A stretch of 14,475 nucleotides of DNA from Kiritimatiellia bacterium (GTDB taxonomy: Bacteria > Verrucomicrobiota > Kiritimatiellia > SLAD01), in the NCBI GenBank assembly GCA_007125875.1, contig SLCI01000192.1, positions 1 to 14,475 on the forward strand. Reading direction: 5' to 3'. The notes under the pieces were generated by a model, which searched no databases, was not told where the DNA came from, and saw nothing but the letters and a program-made list of their open reading frames with translations. The translations under genes and the position numbers were made by a program. How positions within the stretch are numbered: position 1 is the stretch's first letter; every line of letters begins with the position of its first letter. Positions 1 through 6,062 of this stretch are shown here, one piece after another.

Positions 1-256
1 TAATTACTTACGTTTTCTTACTTACTTCTTACCAACACGGGGCGGACTATAGGTGCGCGATCGCGGCTTGTAAAGCCTCTTATGCAAAAAACATGGAAAA
101 CCGAATCCTGAGCGCACGCCGCAATGCCAAACCCTCGCCTGATACCCGTTGCTGCTTCTTTTCAGCACATTCTCTGGGCAACACGGAGAGGCTGGCCCAA
201 AAACAGTGAGATTCGAGACTTAATTCGCAACGTGGCCCAAATCCAAAACTTTCGCT

Positions 257-277
257 CCAGCGAGGCAAGCTCGCTGG
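257..277. repeat. Perfect 8-bp-arm hairpin
   Basis: CCAGCGAG (257-264) and CTCGCTGG (270-277) are exact reverse complements around the 5-nt loop GCAAG. No T-run follows on either strand, so it is not a canonical intrinsic terminator. It could be an extragenic palindrome of the REP type. Confidence 0.6.
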
Positions 278-353
278 GGGCGTAAAGTACACTTCATATT
301 CGCCCCTCCAGTGCGCACCAAGAAAAGGCGCGTTCTGCAGGGGCATTCCGGAA

Positions 354-373
354 GGACGAGCTCCGTCTCGTCC
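354..373. repeat. Perfect 7-bp-arm hairpin, REP-like
   Basis: GGACGAG (354-360) and CTCGTCC (367-373) are exact reverse complements around a 6-nt loop. The flank at 387-412, which has CCGGCC twice and then CTAC, resembles the GTAGG-type head next to the other palindromes of this window when read on the minus strand. It is probably one unit of the same extragenic palindrome family (inference). Confidence 0.5.
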
Positions 374-442
374 GCCGAGACATGAGCCGCCGGCCACAGA
401 GGTCCGGCCTACAAAAACGCGTAAACCTGCCTGAAACGCCCG

Positions 443-1423
443 CTAACCAGCACGCTCATAGAAGGACAAAGCCCGCGTGATCCCCTCTTTAAAGGGAATT
501 TGATGCGAAACCCCCAGCTCCGACTGGCGCGCGGTATCGCCGGCACGCGCGAATACGCCTTCCGGCTTGGTGGATGTACCGCGAATTTCGGGCGCGAAAC
601 CGCAAATCTCGGCGGCCAGCGCGGCGAATTCGATGAAACTGGTGTACTGGCCGGTGGACAGATTGATCGCGGACGCATCGTCAACCTGGTCCATCGTGTG
701 CAAGATCGCCGTGACACAGTCCTCAATATGTACGAAATCACGCATTTGACGACCGCTTCCCCACACCGTGATCACCGGCTCGCCGCGATGCGCCAGGATG
801 CGCTTGCAAATGCCCGGAAAGGGATACGTATCATCCTGATCCTCGCCGTAGCCCGAAAAGGGGCGATAGCAGACCGACTTAAGCCCGTGCTTCTCGTAAG
901 CTAAACGGGCCAGATATTCGCAGGTCAATTTGGACCAGCCATAGGTCATGTCCGGCATGCCGATGCGGTCGGTAAAACTGATCATGTCCTCCCGCAACAG
1001 TTGATAGCCTTGTTCCCGTTGCAGATCGACCGGATACGCGGCGCTGGAGCTGAAGACCAAATTCTTGCCGGGCTGGGCTTGAACCGCCCACTGCCAATAG
1101 TGCGCGTCGATGGAGAGGTCATCGGCAACGGCCAGGGGATTGTTTTCGATCATCTCCCGTCCGCCCACCATGGCCGCGAGGTGAAAAGCATAGTCGAACG
1201 GCTCTTCCGCATGCTCGTTGAACCAAGCCCGGCAATCCTGTTTGTGGAAGTGGAATTTTTCGAAATCGAGCGGACTAAACAGCGGCCAAGCGGCCGGCTC
1301 AAGGCCGCCGCTGAAGGGAGCTATCGGGTCTACACAATGAACCTCGTGCCCCTGCTCCAATAATCGCGCCGAAATATGGCGCCCAACAAATCCGGCCCCG
1401 CCGGTGACAAGACATCTTTTCAT
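443..1423 (-). CDS. NAD-dependent epimerase/dehydratase, extended SDR
   Basis: This 326-residue protein probably acts on a nucleotide-sugar in the cytoplasm, supplying a precursor for surface polysaccharide. The N-terminal Rossmann motif GGAGFVG is at residues 8-14, the HLAA segment at 81-84, the serine strand SSS at 125-127, and the catalytic pair YGWSK at Y161 and K165. The C-terminal substrate domain has WGSGRQMRDFVHIEDC (221-236), typical of sugar epimerases. The general pattern is closest to GDP-fucose synthase or GDP-mannose 3,5-epimerase. However, the cysteine those enzymes carry in SSCIYP is alanine here (SSAAYP, A128), so the exact reaction is unknown. A start 15 codons upstream is possible, but ATG at 1423 puts the glycine motif at the usual distance and has GCAGGTAG upstream. 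The gene stands alone, followed by non-coding DNA. Confidence 0.85.
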   Translation of the reverse strand: MKRCLVTGGAGFVGRHISARLLEQGHEVHCVDPIAPFSGGLEPAAWPLFSPLDFEKFHFHKQDCRAWFNEHAEEPFDYAFHLAAMVGGREMIENNPLAVADDLSIDAHYWQWAVQAQPGKNLVFSSSAAYPVDLQREQGYQLLREDMISFTDRIGMPDMTYGWSKLTCEYLARLAYEKHGLKSVCYRPFSGYGEDQDDTYPFPGICKRILAHRGEPVITVWGSGRQMRDFVHIEDCVTAILHTMDQVDDASAINLSTGQYTSFIEFAALAAEICGFAPEIRGTSTKPEGVFARAGDTARQSELGVSHQIPFKEGITRALSFYERAG

Positions 1424-1529
1424 ATTTTCTACCTGCGGCAGTTTGGAATCAACTTGTAGATGGTGCAAGCGGATATTCTGAGCGGTAGCGGCGTCAAAAG
1501 CTCTACATTTTCTGTTCTCGGTCGCGGCG

Positions 1530-1588
1530 CGGCGCCAGCGCCGGCCCTACAGGTGAAGAACGGGGCTGTAGGGGTCCGCTTGCGGATC
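1530..1588. repeat. Mirrored pair of REP-like palindromic units
   Basis: Two units face each other. The heads are CCCTACAG (1545-1552) and its exact reverse complement CTGTAGGG (1566-1573), separated by 13 nt. Each head is joined on its outer side to its own hairpin: GGCGC/GCGCC with loop CA (1531-1542) on the left, and TCCGC/GCGGA with loop TT (1575-1586) on the right. The heads are the same while the stem sequences differ. This layout recurs at 13282-13351. Confidence 0.65.
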
Positions 1589-1739
1589 ACCGGATCGAAA
1601 GCTGAATAAACAAGTAAACAAGCGTCGACCAAGAGGCCGACCTGAAGGAGGCGTGCCTGCCGCGCACACGTTGAGAACGCGAATAGAGTGAATATTCGGC
1701 AGCTGGGAGACCTGAGGAATTCACCGCCCGCGGAGGCTA

Positions 1740-1777
1740 CTGGTGTGGCACGAGATTCGACTTCGCTCGGAATGACA
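1740..1777 (-). repeat. Dispersed extragenic repeat, copy 1
   Basis: Read on the minus strand this begins TGTCATTCCGAGCG, continues through AGTCGA and TCTC, and ends in TGCCACACCAG. A second copy is at 11283-11322 on the plus strand, with the same order of blocks and scattered substitutions (CCGAGCGCAGTCGA, TCTC, TGCCAGACCAG). Both copies lie outside genes. Two diverged copies within 10 kb suggest a family that is numerous in the genome. Confidence 0.7.
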
Positions 1778-1891
1778 GGAGGTCTTTATTGGATCGAGTA
1801 GACGGATGCCAGCAACCTAACTCGTTGACAAGACGAGGTTCGGAACATCTCCATCACGCCAGCGCTACGTTGCAAAAGCGCACATGTCTAA

Positions 1892-2950
1892 TTAGGCCAC
1901 GCCTCGGGTGCGCCATGCTGCCACGATTTGCCGGATCGTTTCGCGCAGTGAGACCGTGATGTCCCAGCCGGGGTAGTGCGATCGCATCTTTCGCAAATCG
2001 CTATAGTAGCAAATGTGGTCACCGATGCGATGTTGCTCGTTATATTGATATCGTTGCGCCTGACCACTGAATTCTTCCGTGATCGCAAATGCCTCAAGCA
2101 GAGAACACGCATTGTCTTTTCCGCCGCCAATGTTGTACACCTCGCCGCAGCGCGGCGCCTGCACAAAGGCATGCATGAAACGCGCCACATCAAGCGCATG
2201 AATATTATCTCGCACCTGCTTCCCCTTATAGCCATACACCGTGTATTCGCGACCTTCGAGGTTGCACTTGACGAGGTAACTAAGGAATCCGTGCAACTCC
2301 ACGCCACTGTGATTGGGTCCCGTTAAGCAGCCACCGCGCAGGCAACAGGTCGGCATACCAAAGTAACGACCATACTCCTGTACCAAAATGTCAGCGGCGA
2401 CTTTCGATGCGCCGAAGAGCGAATGGGTGGACTGATCGATGGTGAATGATTCAGCGATGCCATGCGCGTAAGCAGGTTCATCGTAATCCCAGCGCGTTTT
2501 AAGCTCTTTCATCCGAATCGTGTTGGGTGCGTCACCGTAAACCTTGTTGGTCGACATATGGATGAAAGGCGACTCAGGACATGCTTGGCGGGCGGCCTCC
2601 AGCAGATTCATGGTGCCGACCGCGTTCGTATCAAAGTCATCAAAAGGAATTGCCGCAGCGCGATCGTGTGATGGCTGGGCAGCGGAATGAACGATCACAT
2701 CCGGCTTAATCTCACGCACCAAGCCCAACAAGGCGTCCCGATCACGAATATCCACTTCATGGTGGACATAGGCGGGCAACTGTTTTTGCAGGCGTTGCTG
2801 ATTCCAACGCGTATCGCCTTGCTCCCCAAAAAATATCGCACGCTGATTATTATCCAATCCGTGTACGCTGTATTCGTGTTGAGCAAAATAGACGCACACT
2901 TCCGAGCCGATTAAGCCCGATGCACCTGTTACCAATACGTTTTTTTGCAT
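1892..2950 (-). CDS. CDP-paratose/tyvelose 2-epimerase-like SDR
   Basis: This 352-residue extended SDR is probably a nucleotide-sugar epimerase of the CDP-paratose 2-epimerase type. Visible features are the Rossmann motif GASGLIG (9-15), VDIRD (66-70), the STNKVYGD signature (133-140) shared with tyvelose epimerases, a long insert at about 141-175, LRGGCLTGP (204-212), and GKQVRDNIHALD (243-254). The usual catalytic tyrosine is phenylalanine: the motif reads FGASK with F179 and K183, and the codon at 2414-2416 is clearly TTC on this strand. That points to a distinct branch or altered chemistry. ATG at 2950 was chosen because GGAGG stands just upstream and the glycine motif is then correctly placed; an upstream start would add 5 residues. 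The gene is divergent from the coiled-coil gene at 3121. Confidence 0.85.
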   Translation of the reverse strand: MQKNVLVTGASGLIGSEVCVYFAQHEYSVHGLDNNQRAIFFGEQGDTRWNQQRLQKQLPAYVHHEVDIRDRDALLGLVREIKPDVIVHSAAQPSHDRAAAIPFDDFDTNAVGTMNLLEAARQACPESPFIHMSTNKVYGDAPNTIRMKELKTRWDYDEPAYAHGIAESFTIDQSTHSLFGASKVAADILVQEYGRYFGMPTCCLRGGCLTGPNHSGVELHGFLSYLVKCNLEGREYTVYGYKGKQVRDNIHALDVARFMHAFVQAPRCGEVYNIGGGKDNACSLLEAFAITEEFSGQAQRYQYNEQHRIGDHICYYSDLRKMRSHYPGWDITVSLRETIRQIVAAWRTRGVA

Positions 2951-3046
2951 GACCAACCTCCGCACTCCCTACGAGATAGTTCAATATTCAGATCACGGCT
3001 TACAAGGGCGAAATCATGAACTGACTGAATCGTTCTGAAATGCAGA

Positions 3047-3075
3047 TTGACAAGGTTCAGCCCGATCTCTAGATT
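3047..3075 (+). promoter_or_regulatory. Candidate sigma-70-type promoter for the envelope trio
   Basis: A perfect -35 hexamer TTGACA (3047-3052) is followed after 17 bp by TAGATT (3070-3075), which matches 4 of 6 positions of the -10 consensus. It lies 45 bp upstream of the start at 3121, in the 170-bp divergent region. A TACTAT near 3096-3101 is a weaker alternative -10. Confidence 0.45.
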
Positions 3076-3120
3076 TCACGTACTATCGCTCAAATACTAT
3101 AGTTACAGAAAGATTGCGTT

Positions 3121-3951
3121 ATGGCGAAACTTCTCAAACCCATGGTTGTGGTACTCCTAATCCTCTCCATCATCTCATTGGTGCTGGCGATAATGGTGTT
3201 CAATGAGCGCGAGATCTTGAAAGGACGCGCGGATATTCTGGTGAGCTCCGTTGGAGATATCGCGAACAACTTGCAATACACCGACCTCAACCATGCGGCG
3301 CTCGAAGATTATGACCGGATGCGCACGCCTCTGAATCAACTAAGTGTTCATGCCGAATTGACGTTTCAAGATCTGATGGACACGCGCCAAGACCTTGAAA
3401 ACACGCGCTTGGATCTTGAGCAAACCCAAGAAGAACTACGCCAGGCAGAAGATCGCGCCCAACGGAACCTTGAACGAGCTCAAGCAGCTGAGCAACTGGC
3501 AGAAGAAAATGCAGCCGAGGCCGCCCGTGCCAATCAGCAACTGCGCACGGTCGAAGGTGAACGCGATAGTTTGCTCAGTCGCGTCGACGACATGGAGATT
3601 CAAATTGCTCAAATGCAGGACGAGAAACTTGAGCTGGAAGAACGTATTATTGATCAGCAAGCGCTGATCGAAGAGTACGAGGCCGAAATTTTCGCTGAAG
3701 CGGGCGAAGTCGGGACGCCGGAAGGACTGCGCGGCGAAATCATTCAAGTAAACACCGACTGGAACTTCGTGATTCTGAATGTTGGCTCAGCCCAAGGTTT
3801 GACGACCAATACGGAAATGCTCGTGCATCGCGGTGATGAGATGATCGGACGCGTACGCGTGAGTGATGTGCGCGAAGCGACGGCCGTCGCGGAAATTATG
3901 CCGGACTGGTCGCGCCGAAGTCTACAAAGGGGTGACAATGTCCTCTTCTAA
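3121..3951 (+). CDS. Membrane-anchored coiled-coil protein, function unknown
   Basis: This 276-residue protein has one N-terminal membrane segment (about 7-27) with basic residues before it, so the bulk is expected outside the inner membrane. Residues 80-192 form a long charged coiled coil rich in E, Q, L and A (for example LELEERIIDQQ, 170-180). The C-terminal part (about 203-276) looks beta-rich: RGEIIQVNTDWNFVILNVG, then GLTTNTEMLVHR and IGRVRV, ending GDNVLF. That layout resembles MreC-like and flagellar-accessory beta domains, but I cannot assign it to a named family. The spacing to the next two genes suggests an operon and a shared role in the envelope. The start ATG has a weak AGAAAG upstream. 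Confidence 0.8.
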   Translation: MAKLLKPMVVVLLILSIISLVLAIMVFNEREILKGRADILVSSVGDIANNLQYTDLNHAALEDYDRMRTPLNQLSVHAELTFQDLMDTRQDLENTRLDLEQTQEELRQAEDRAQRNLERAQAAEQLAEENAAEAARANQQLRTVEGERDSLLSRVDDMEIQIAQMQDEKLELEERIIDQQALIEEYEAEIFAEAGEVGTPEGLRGEIIQVNTDWNFVILNVGSAQGLTTNTEMLVHRGDEMIGRVRVSDVREATAVAEIMPDWSRRSLQRGDNVLF

Positions 3952-4051
3952 TTCGAAAGTTTTAGGCATTCTAGTGCTGCTCGCAGTGATCATGTTTATC
4001 AGCGTGATCACGCTGCAAGTGATGGAATTGATGCACTACCAAGCTGGCTGA
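3938..4051 (+). CDS. 37-residue single-span membrane protein
   Basis: The predicted product starts MSSSNSKVL and is nearly all one hydrophobic helix (about residues 8-30), ending in a short polar tail. The start at 3938 overlaps the last 14 bases of the upstream gene in another frame. AAAGGGG at 3926-3932 stands 5 nt before the ATG, a good ribosome site, and the overlap suggests translational coupling. The frame is open further upstream, but that part lies inside the upstream gene and does not look like protein. The function is unknown. A small membrane partner for the coiled-coil protein is plausible from position alone. Confidence 0.65.
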   Translation: MSSSNSKVLGILVLLAVIMFISVITLQVMELMHYQAG

Positions 4052-4079
4052 GAATAAACGCACACGTGATTACATCGCC

Positions 4080-4265
4080 ATGCTAACACGCTCTCCACGT
4101 TCTCACTTTGTCGCGTCTCTGCGCTTGCTTGCAGTACTCGCGCTGTCCAGCATCGTTGCCGCCTGCGCGTCAACAGATGTGGATCGGCGGCAATCGGACA
4201 TTCCCTGGAATCAGCCGCAACAATGGGAGGGCACTCCCATGGTGCCCGGCCTTGACCGCTACTAA
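4080..4265 (+). CDS. Small lipoprotein
   Basis: This 61-residue product has a lipoprotein signal peptide: basic residues in the first 15, a hydrophobic core (about 16-27), and the lipobox VAAC with C29 as the lipidated residue. The +2 residue is alanine, compatible with outer-membrane sorting. The mature part is only 33 residues and contains a Trp/Pro-rich stretch, DIPWNQPQQWEGTP (40-53). It is the third gene of the trio, 28 bp after the preceding stop, without a strong ribosome site. Its stop TAA overlaps the recJ stop on the other strand by 4 bp. No specific role can be read; it may be the outer-membrane partner of the coiled-coil protein. Confidence 0.7.
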   Translation: MLTRSPRSHFVASLRLLAVLALSSIVAACASTDVDRRQSDIPWNQPQQWEGTPMVPGLDRY

Positions 4266-5986
4266 CCCTGCTCCGCGTTCGTCGCGCGGATAGCTTGGAC
4301 CTTCAATTGGATGCTTTCACGTCCGCGGAAACTATTGCGGTCCAACTGAAAAGCGATATCAAGTGGCCCATCTGGAATTTCTTCGTCGGCCATATTAAAG
4401 GCGATTGCGCCCAAGCTGGTGTTGTCATGCAGAATACCCAGCTGTAAATGCTTTTGCCCGACAACGCGTGGTTCACCCAATAATTGCGCGCCGCGCACGC
4501 CCCAAATCGGTTTGGCATTTCCGAGACCGAAAGGTGCCATCTTTTCGAGACACTCAATCAAGGGCCAGTCCGCCTCACGCAAAGAGATCCAGGCATCAAT
4601 GCGCTGCTTGGGCCGCAACGCCTCCGGGGAAACACGATTACTGACCGCGGTATTCAGCCGATCGCGCAGCGCAGCGATCTGATCTTCCCCTAGTTGCAAT
4701 CCGGCGGCCATGGCATGCCCGCCAAACCGATCCAAAAGGTCCGCGCAATCGCCCAGCCCTTCCACCATGTTAAAAGGGCTCACGCTTCGACAAGAACCGC
4801 GCCCTACCCCATCTTCATCGATCGCAATCACCACCGCGGGGCGGGCGTAGCGATTCACCAAACGCGAGGCCACGATGCCGATCACGCCGGGATGCCACTC
4901 ACGCGAACCGACCACAAGGGCATAATGCTGACTAGGATCAAAGTACTCATCAATTTCTGCCGTAGCCTGCTCAATCATGGTGAGTTCAAGTTTTTGCCGT
5001 TCCTTGTTCGCCGCATCCAACTCCTCTGCAATCGCAAACGGGTGTCCATCATCATCGATCAGCATCAAGTCTAAGGCTTTTTGGGCGGTGCCCAATCGTC
5101 CGGCAGCATTCAGGCGCGGCCCCAACAAGAAGCCGATGTGGTAGGCGTCCATCGGCCCTGAAATGCCAGCTACCTCACGCAAGGCGATCAAGCCGGGCTT
5201 GCGGGTGCGATTCAACTCGATCAGCCCATAACGCGCGAGCACACGATTTTCGTCCACTAGTGGCACCATGTCGGCAATGGTCCCGACCGCCACGAGATCT
5301 AGATGGGCACGCAAATCCAGCTGCTCCGCCGGCGCGTGTCCTTTATCACGCAACAACTTGAGTACCGCATGACAAAGCTTGAAAGCGACACCCACACCGG
5401 CGAGATGGCGCAGCGGATCTTCGGCAGCGCCCAGTTTTGGATTCACAACGGCATGTGCAGGCGCGATCTCATCGCCCGGTTCATGGTGATCGGTCACAAT
5501 CACATCAACGCCCAACTCCTTTGCCCGCTGCACGGCCTCAACGGAGCCGGTACCGCAGTCAACGGTCACGATGCAGTGCGGCTGATACTCCTTCACGCAG
5601 CGCTCAACGGGCTCGAGCGCCAGCCCATAACCGTCATCAACACGATGAGGCAGGAATGGGATGGCGGTGACACCTAAAGCTCGCAGCACGCGGATCATGA
5701 GCGCTGTGCTGGTGACGCCATCGACATCGTAATCGCCGTAAACGAGGACCGTTTCCTTACTTTGCACAGCGGCTGCCAAGCGCTGGGCTGCCGCGGTCAT
5801 GTTGGGGAGCAAAAAGGGATCGGTTAAGCGACTAAGACGCGGCTGTAACCATGCATCGACCGCCTCTGGCTCTGCAAATCCGCGCGTAACCAGCACCTGG
5901 CAGGCAGCCAACGGTAACCCGGTTTGTGACGCCACACGCTCGGCTAGCACCGCGTCCCCAGGTTCCGTCAGCCATTCCTTCTCCAC
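4262..5986 (-). CDS. recJ: Single-stranded-DNA-specific exonuclease RecJ
   Basis: RecJ degrades single-stranded DNA 5' to 3' in recombination and mismatch or base-excision repair. The 574 residues match the family's usual length. The DHH domain shows YGDYDVDG (83-90), VDCG (142-145) and the DHH triad in TDHHEPG (165-171). LGPRLNAAGRLG (288-299) follows. The DHHA1 part has WHPGVIGIVASRL (364-376) and the GGHAMAAG motif (422-429), and an OB-like C-terminal region completes it. All metal-binding motifs appear intact. The start is GTG at 5986, supported by AAGGGAGG just upstream. It follows secDF by 76 bp in the same direction and is probably the last gene of that cluster; its 3' end converges on the lipoprotein gene. 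Confidence 0.96.
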   Translation of the reverse strand: MEKEWLTEPGDAVLAERVASQTGLPLAACQVLVTRGFAEPEAVDAWLQPRLSRLTDPFLLPNMTAAAQRLAAAVQSKETVLVYGDYDVDGVTSTALMIRVLRALGVTAIPFLPHRVDDGYGLALEPVERCVKEYQPHCIVTVDCGTGSVEAVQRAKELGVDVIVTDHHEPGDEIAPAHAVVNPKLGAAEDPLRHLAGVGVAFKLCHAVLKLLRDKGHAPAEQLDLRAHLDLVAVGTIADMVPLVDENRVLARYGLIELNRTRKPGLIALREVAGISGPMDAYHIGFLLGPRLNAAGRLGTAQKALDLMLIDDDGHPFAIAEELDAANKERQKLELTMIEQATAEIDEYFDPSQHYALVVGSREWHPGVIGIVASRLVNRYARPAVVIAIDEDGVGRGSCRSVSPFNMVEGLGDCADLLDRFGGHAMAAGLQLGEDQIAALRDRLNTAVSNRVSPEALRPKQRIDAWISLREADWPLIECLEKMAPFGLGNAKPIWGVRGAQLLGEPRVVGQKHLQLGILHDNTSLGAIAFNMADEEIPDGPLDIAFQLDRNSFRGRESIQLKVQAIRATNAEQG

Positions 5987-6034
5987 GCCGCCTCCCTTGG
6001 GCCAATATCGTTACGACATCGGCCGCAAACTGAT

Positions 6035-6060
6035 GATGCCCGCGCAGTCCGCGCAGCATC
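6035..6060 (-). other. Hairpin between secDF and recJ
   Basis: GATGC (6035-6039) pairs with GCATC (6056-6060), and GCGC (6042-6045) pairs with GCGC (6051-6054), around a 5-nt loop with a small internal mismatch. It begins directly downstream of the secDF stop. No T-run follows in the direction of transcription, so an RNA-processing or partial-attenuation element is more likely than a strong terminator. Confidence 0.35.
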
Positions 6061-6062
6061 AC

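Larger units (their letters stand above)
1..442. other. Gene-free, hairpin-rich intergenic stretch
   Basis: No convincing gene was found here. The left edge is a TTACTTAC-rich run (positions 4-37). It is followed by the palindrome CGCGATCGCG at 56-65 and a GGCTT/AAGCC hairpin at 65-77. Two stronger hairpins lie at 257-277 and 354-373 and are listed separately. A minus-strand reading frame covers 80-397, but its product is low-complexity, has no recognisable domain and contains both hairpins, so it is treated as non-coding. The stretch lies downstream of the epimerase gene that ends at 443. No T-tract terminator is evident after that gene. The region resembles the other repeat-bearing gaps of the window. 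Confidence 0.5.
1424..1891. other. 468-bp non-coding gap with dispersed repeats
   Basis: No credible coding frame is present between the two epimerase genes. The gap contains a head-to-head pair of palindromic units (1530-1588) and a copy of a dispersed 38-bp repeat (1740-1777), both listed separately. An imperfect hairpin with AACC..TCGT opposite ACGAGGTT lies at about 1815-1841, downstream of the epimerase gene that ends at 1892. The leader of the gene starting at 1423 lies in the left part, but no strong promoter was recognised: a TTGACG hexamer near 1484-1489 has only a poor -10 partner. Confidence 0.5.

Noticed and set aside
80..397. Minus-strand open frame of 105 codons
   Set aside because: The product has no domain, signal or clear codon character, and the frame covers two perfect hairpins; more likely structured non-coding DNA.
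1460..1490. Minus-strand promoter with TTGACG for the epimerase starting at 1423
   Set aside because: No acceptable -10 hexamer lies at 16-18 bp; the best partner, TATCCG, matches only three positions.
1815..1841. Imperfect hairpin as terminator of the epimerase ending at 1892
   Set aside because: The stem is interrupted by a 4-nt bulge and no T-run follows on the minus strand.
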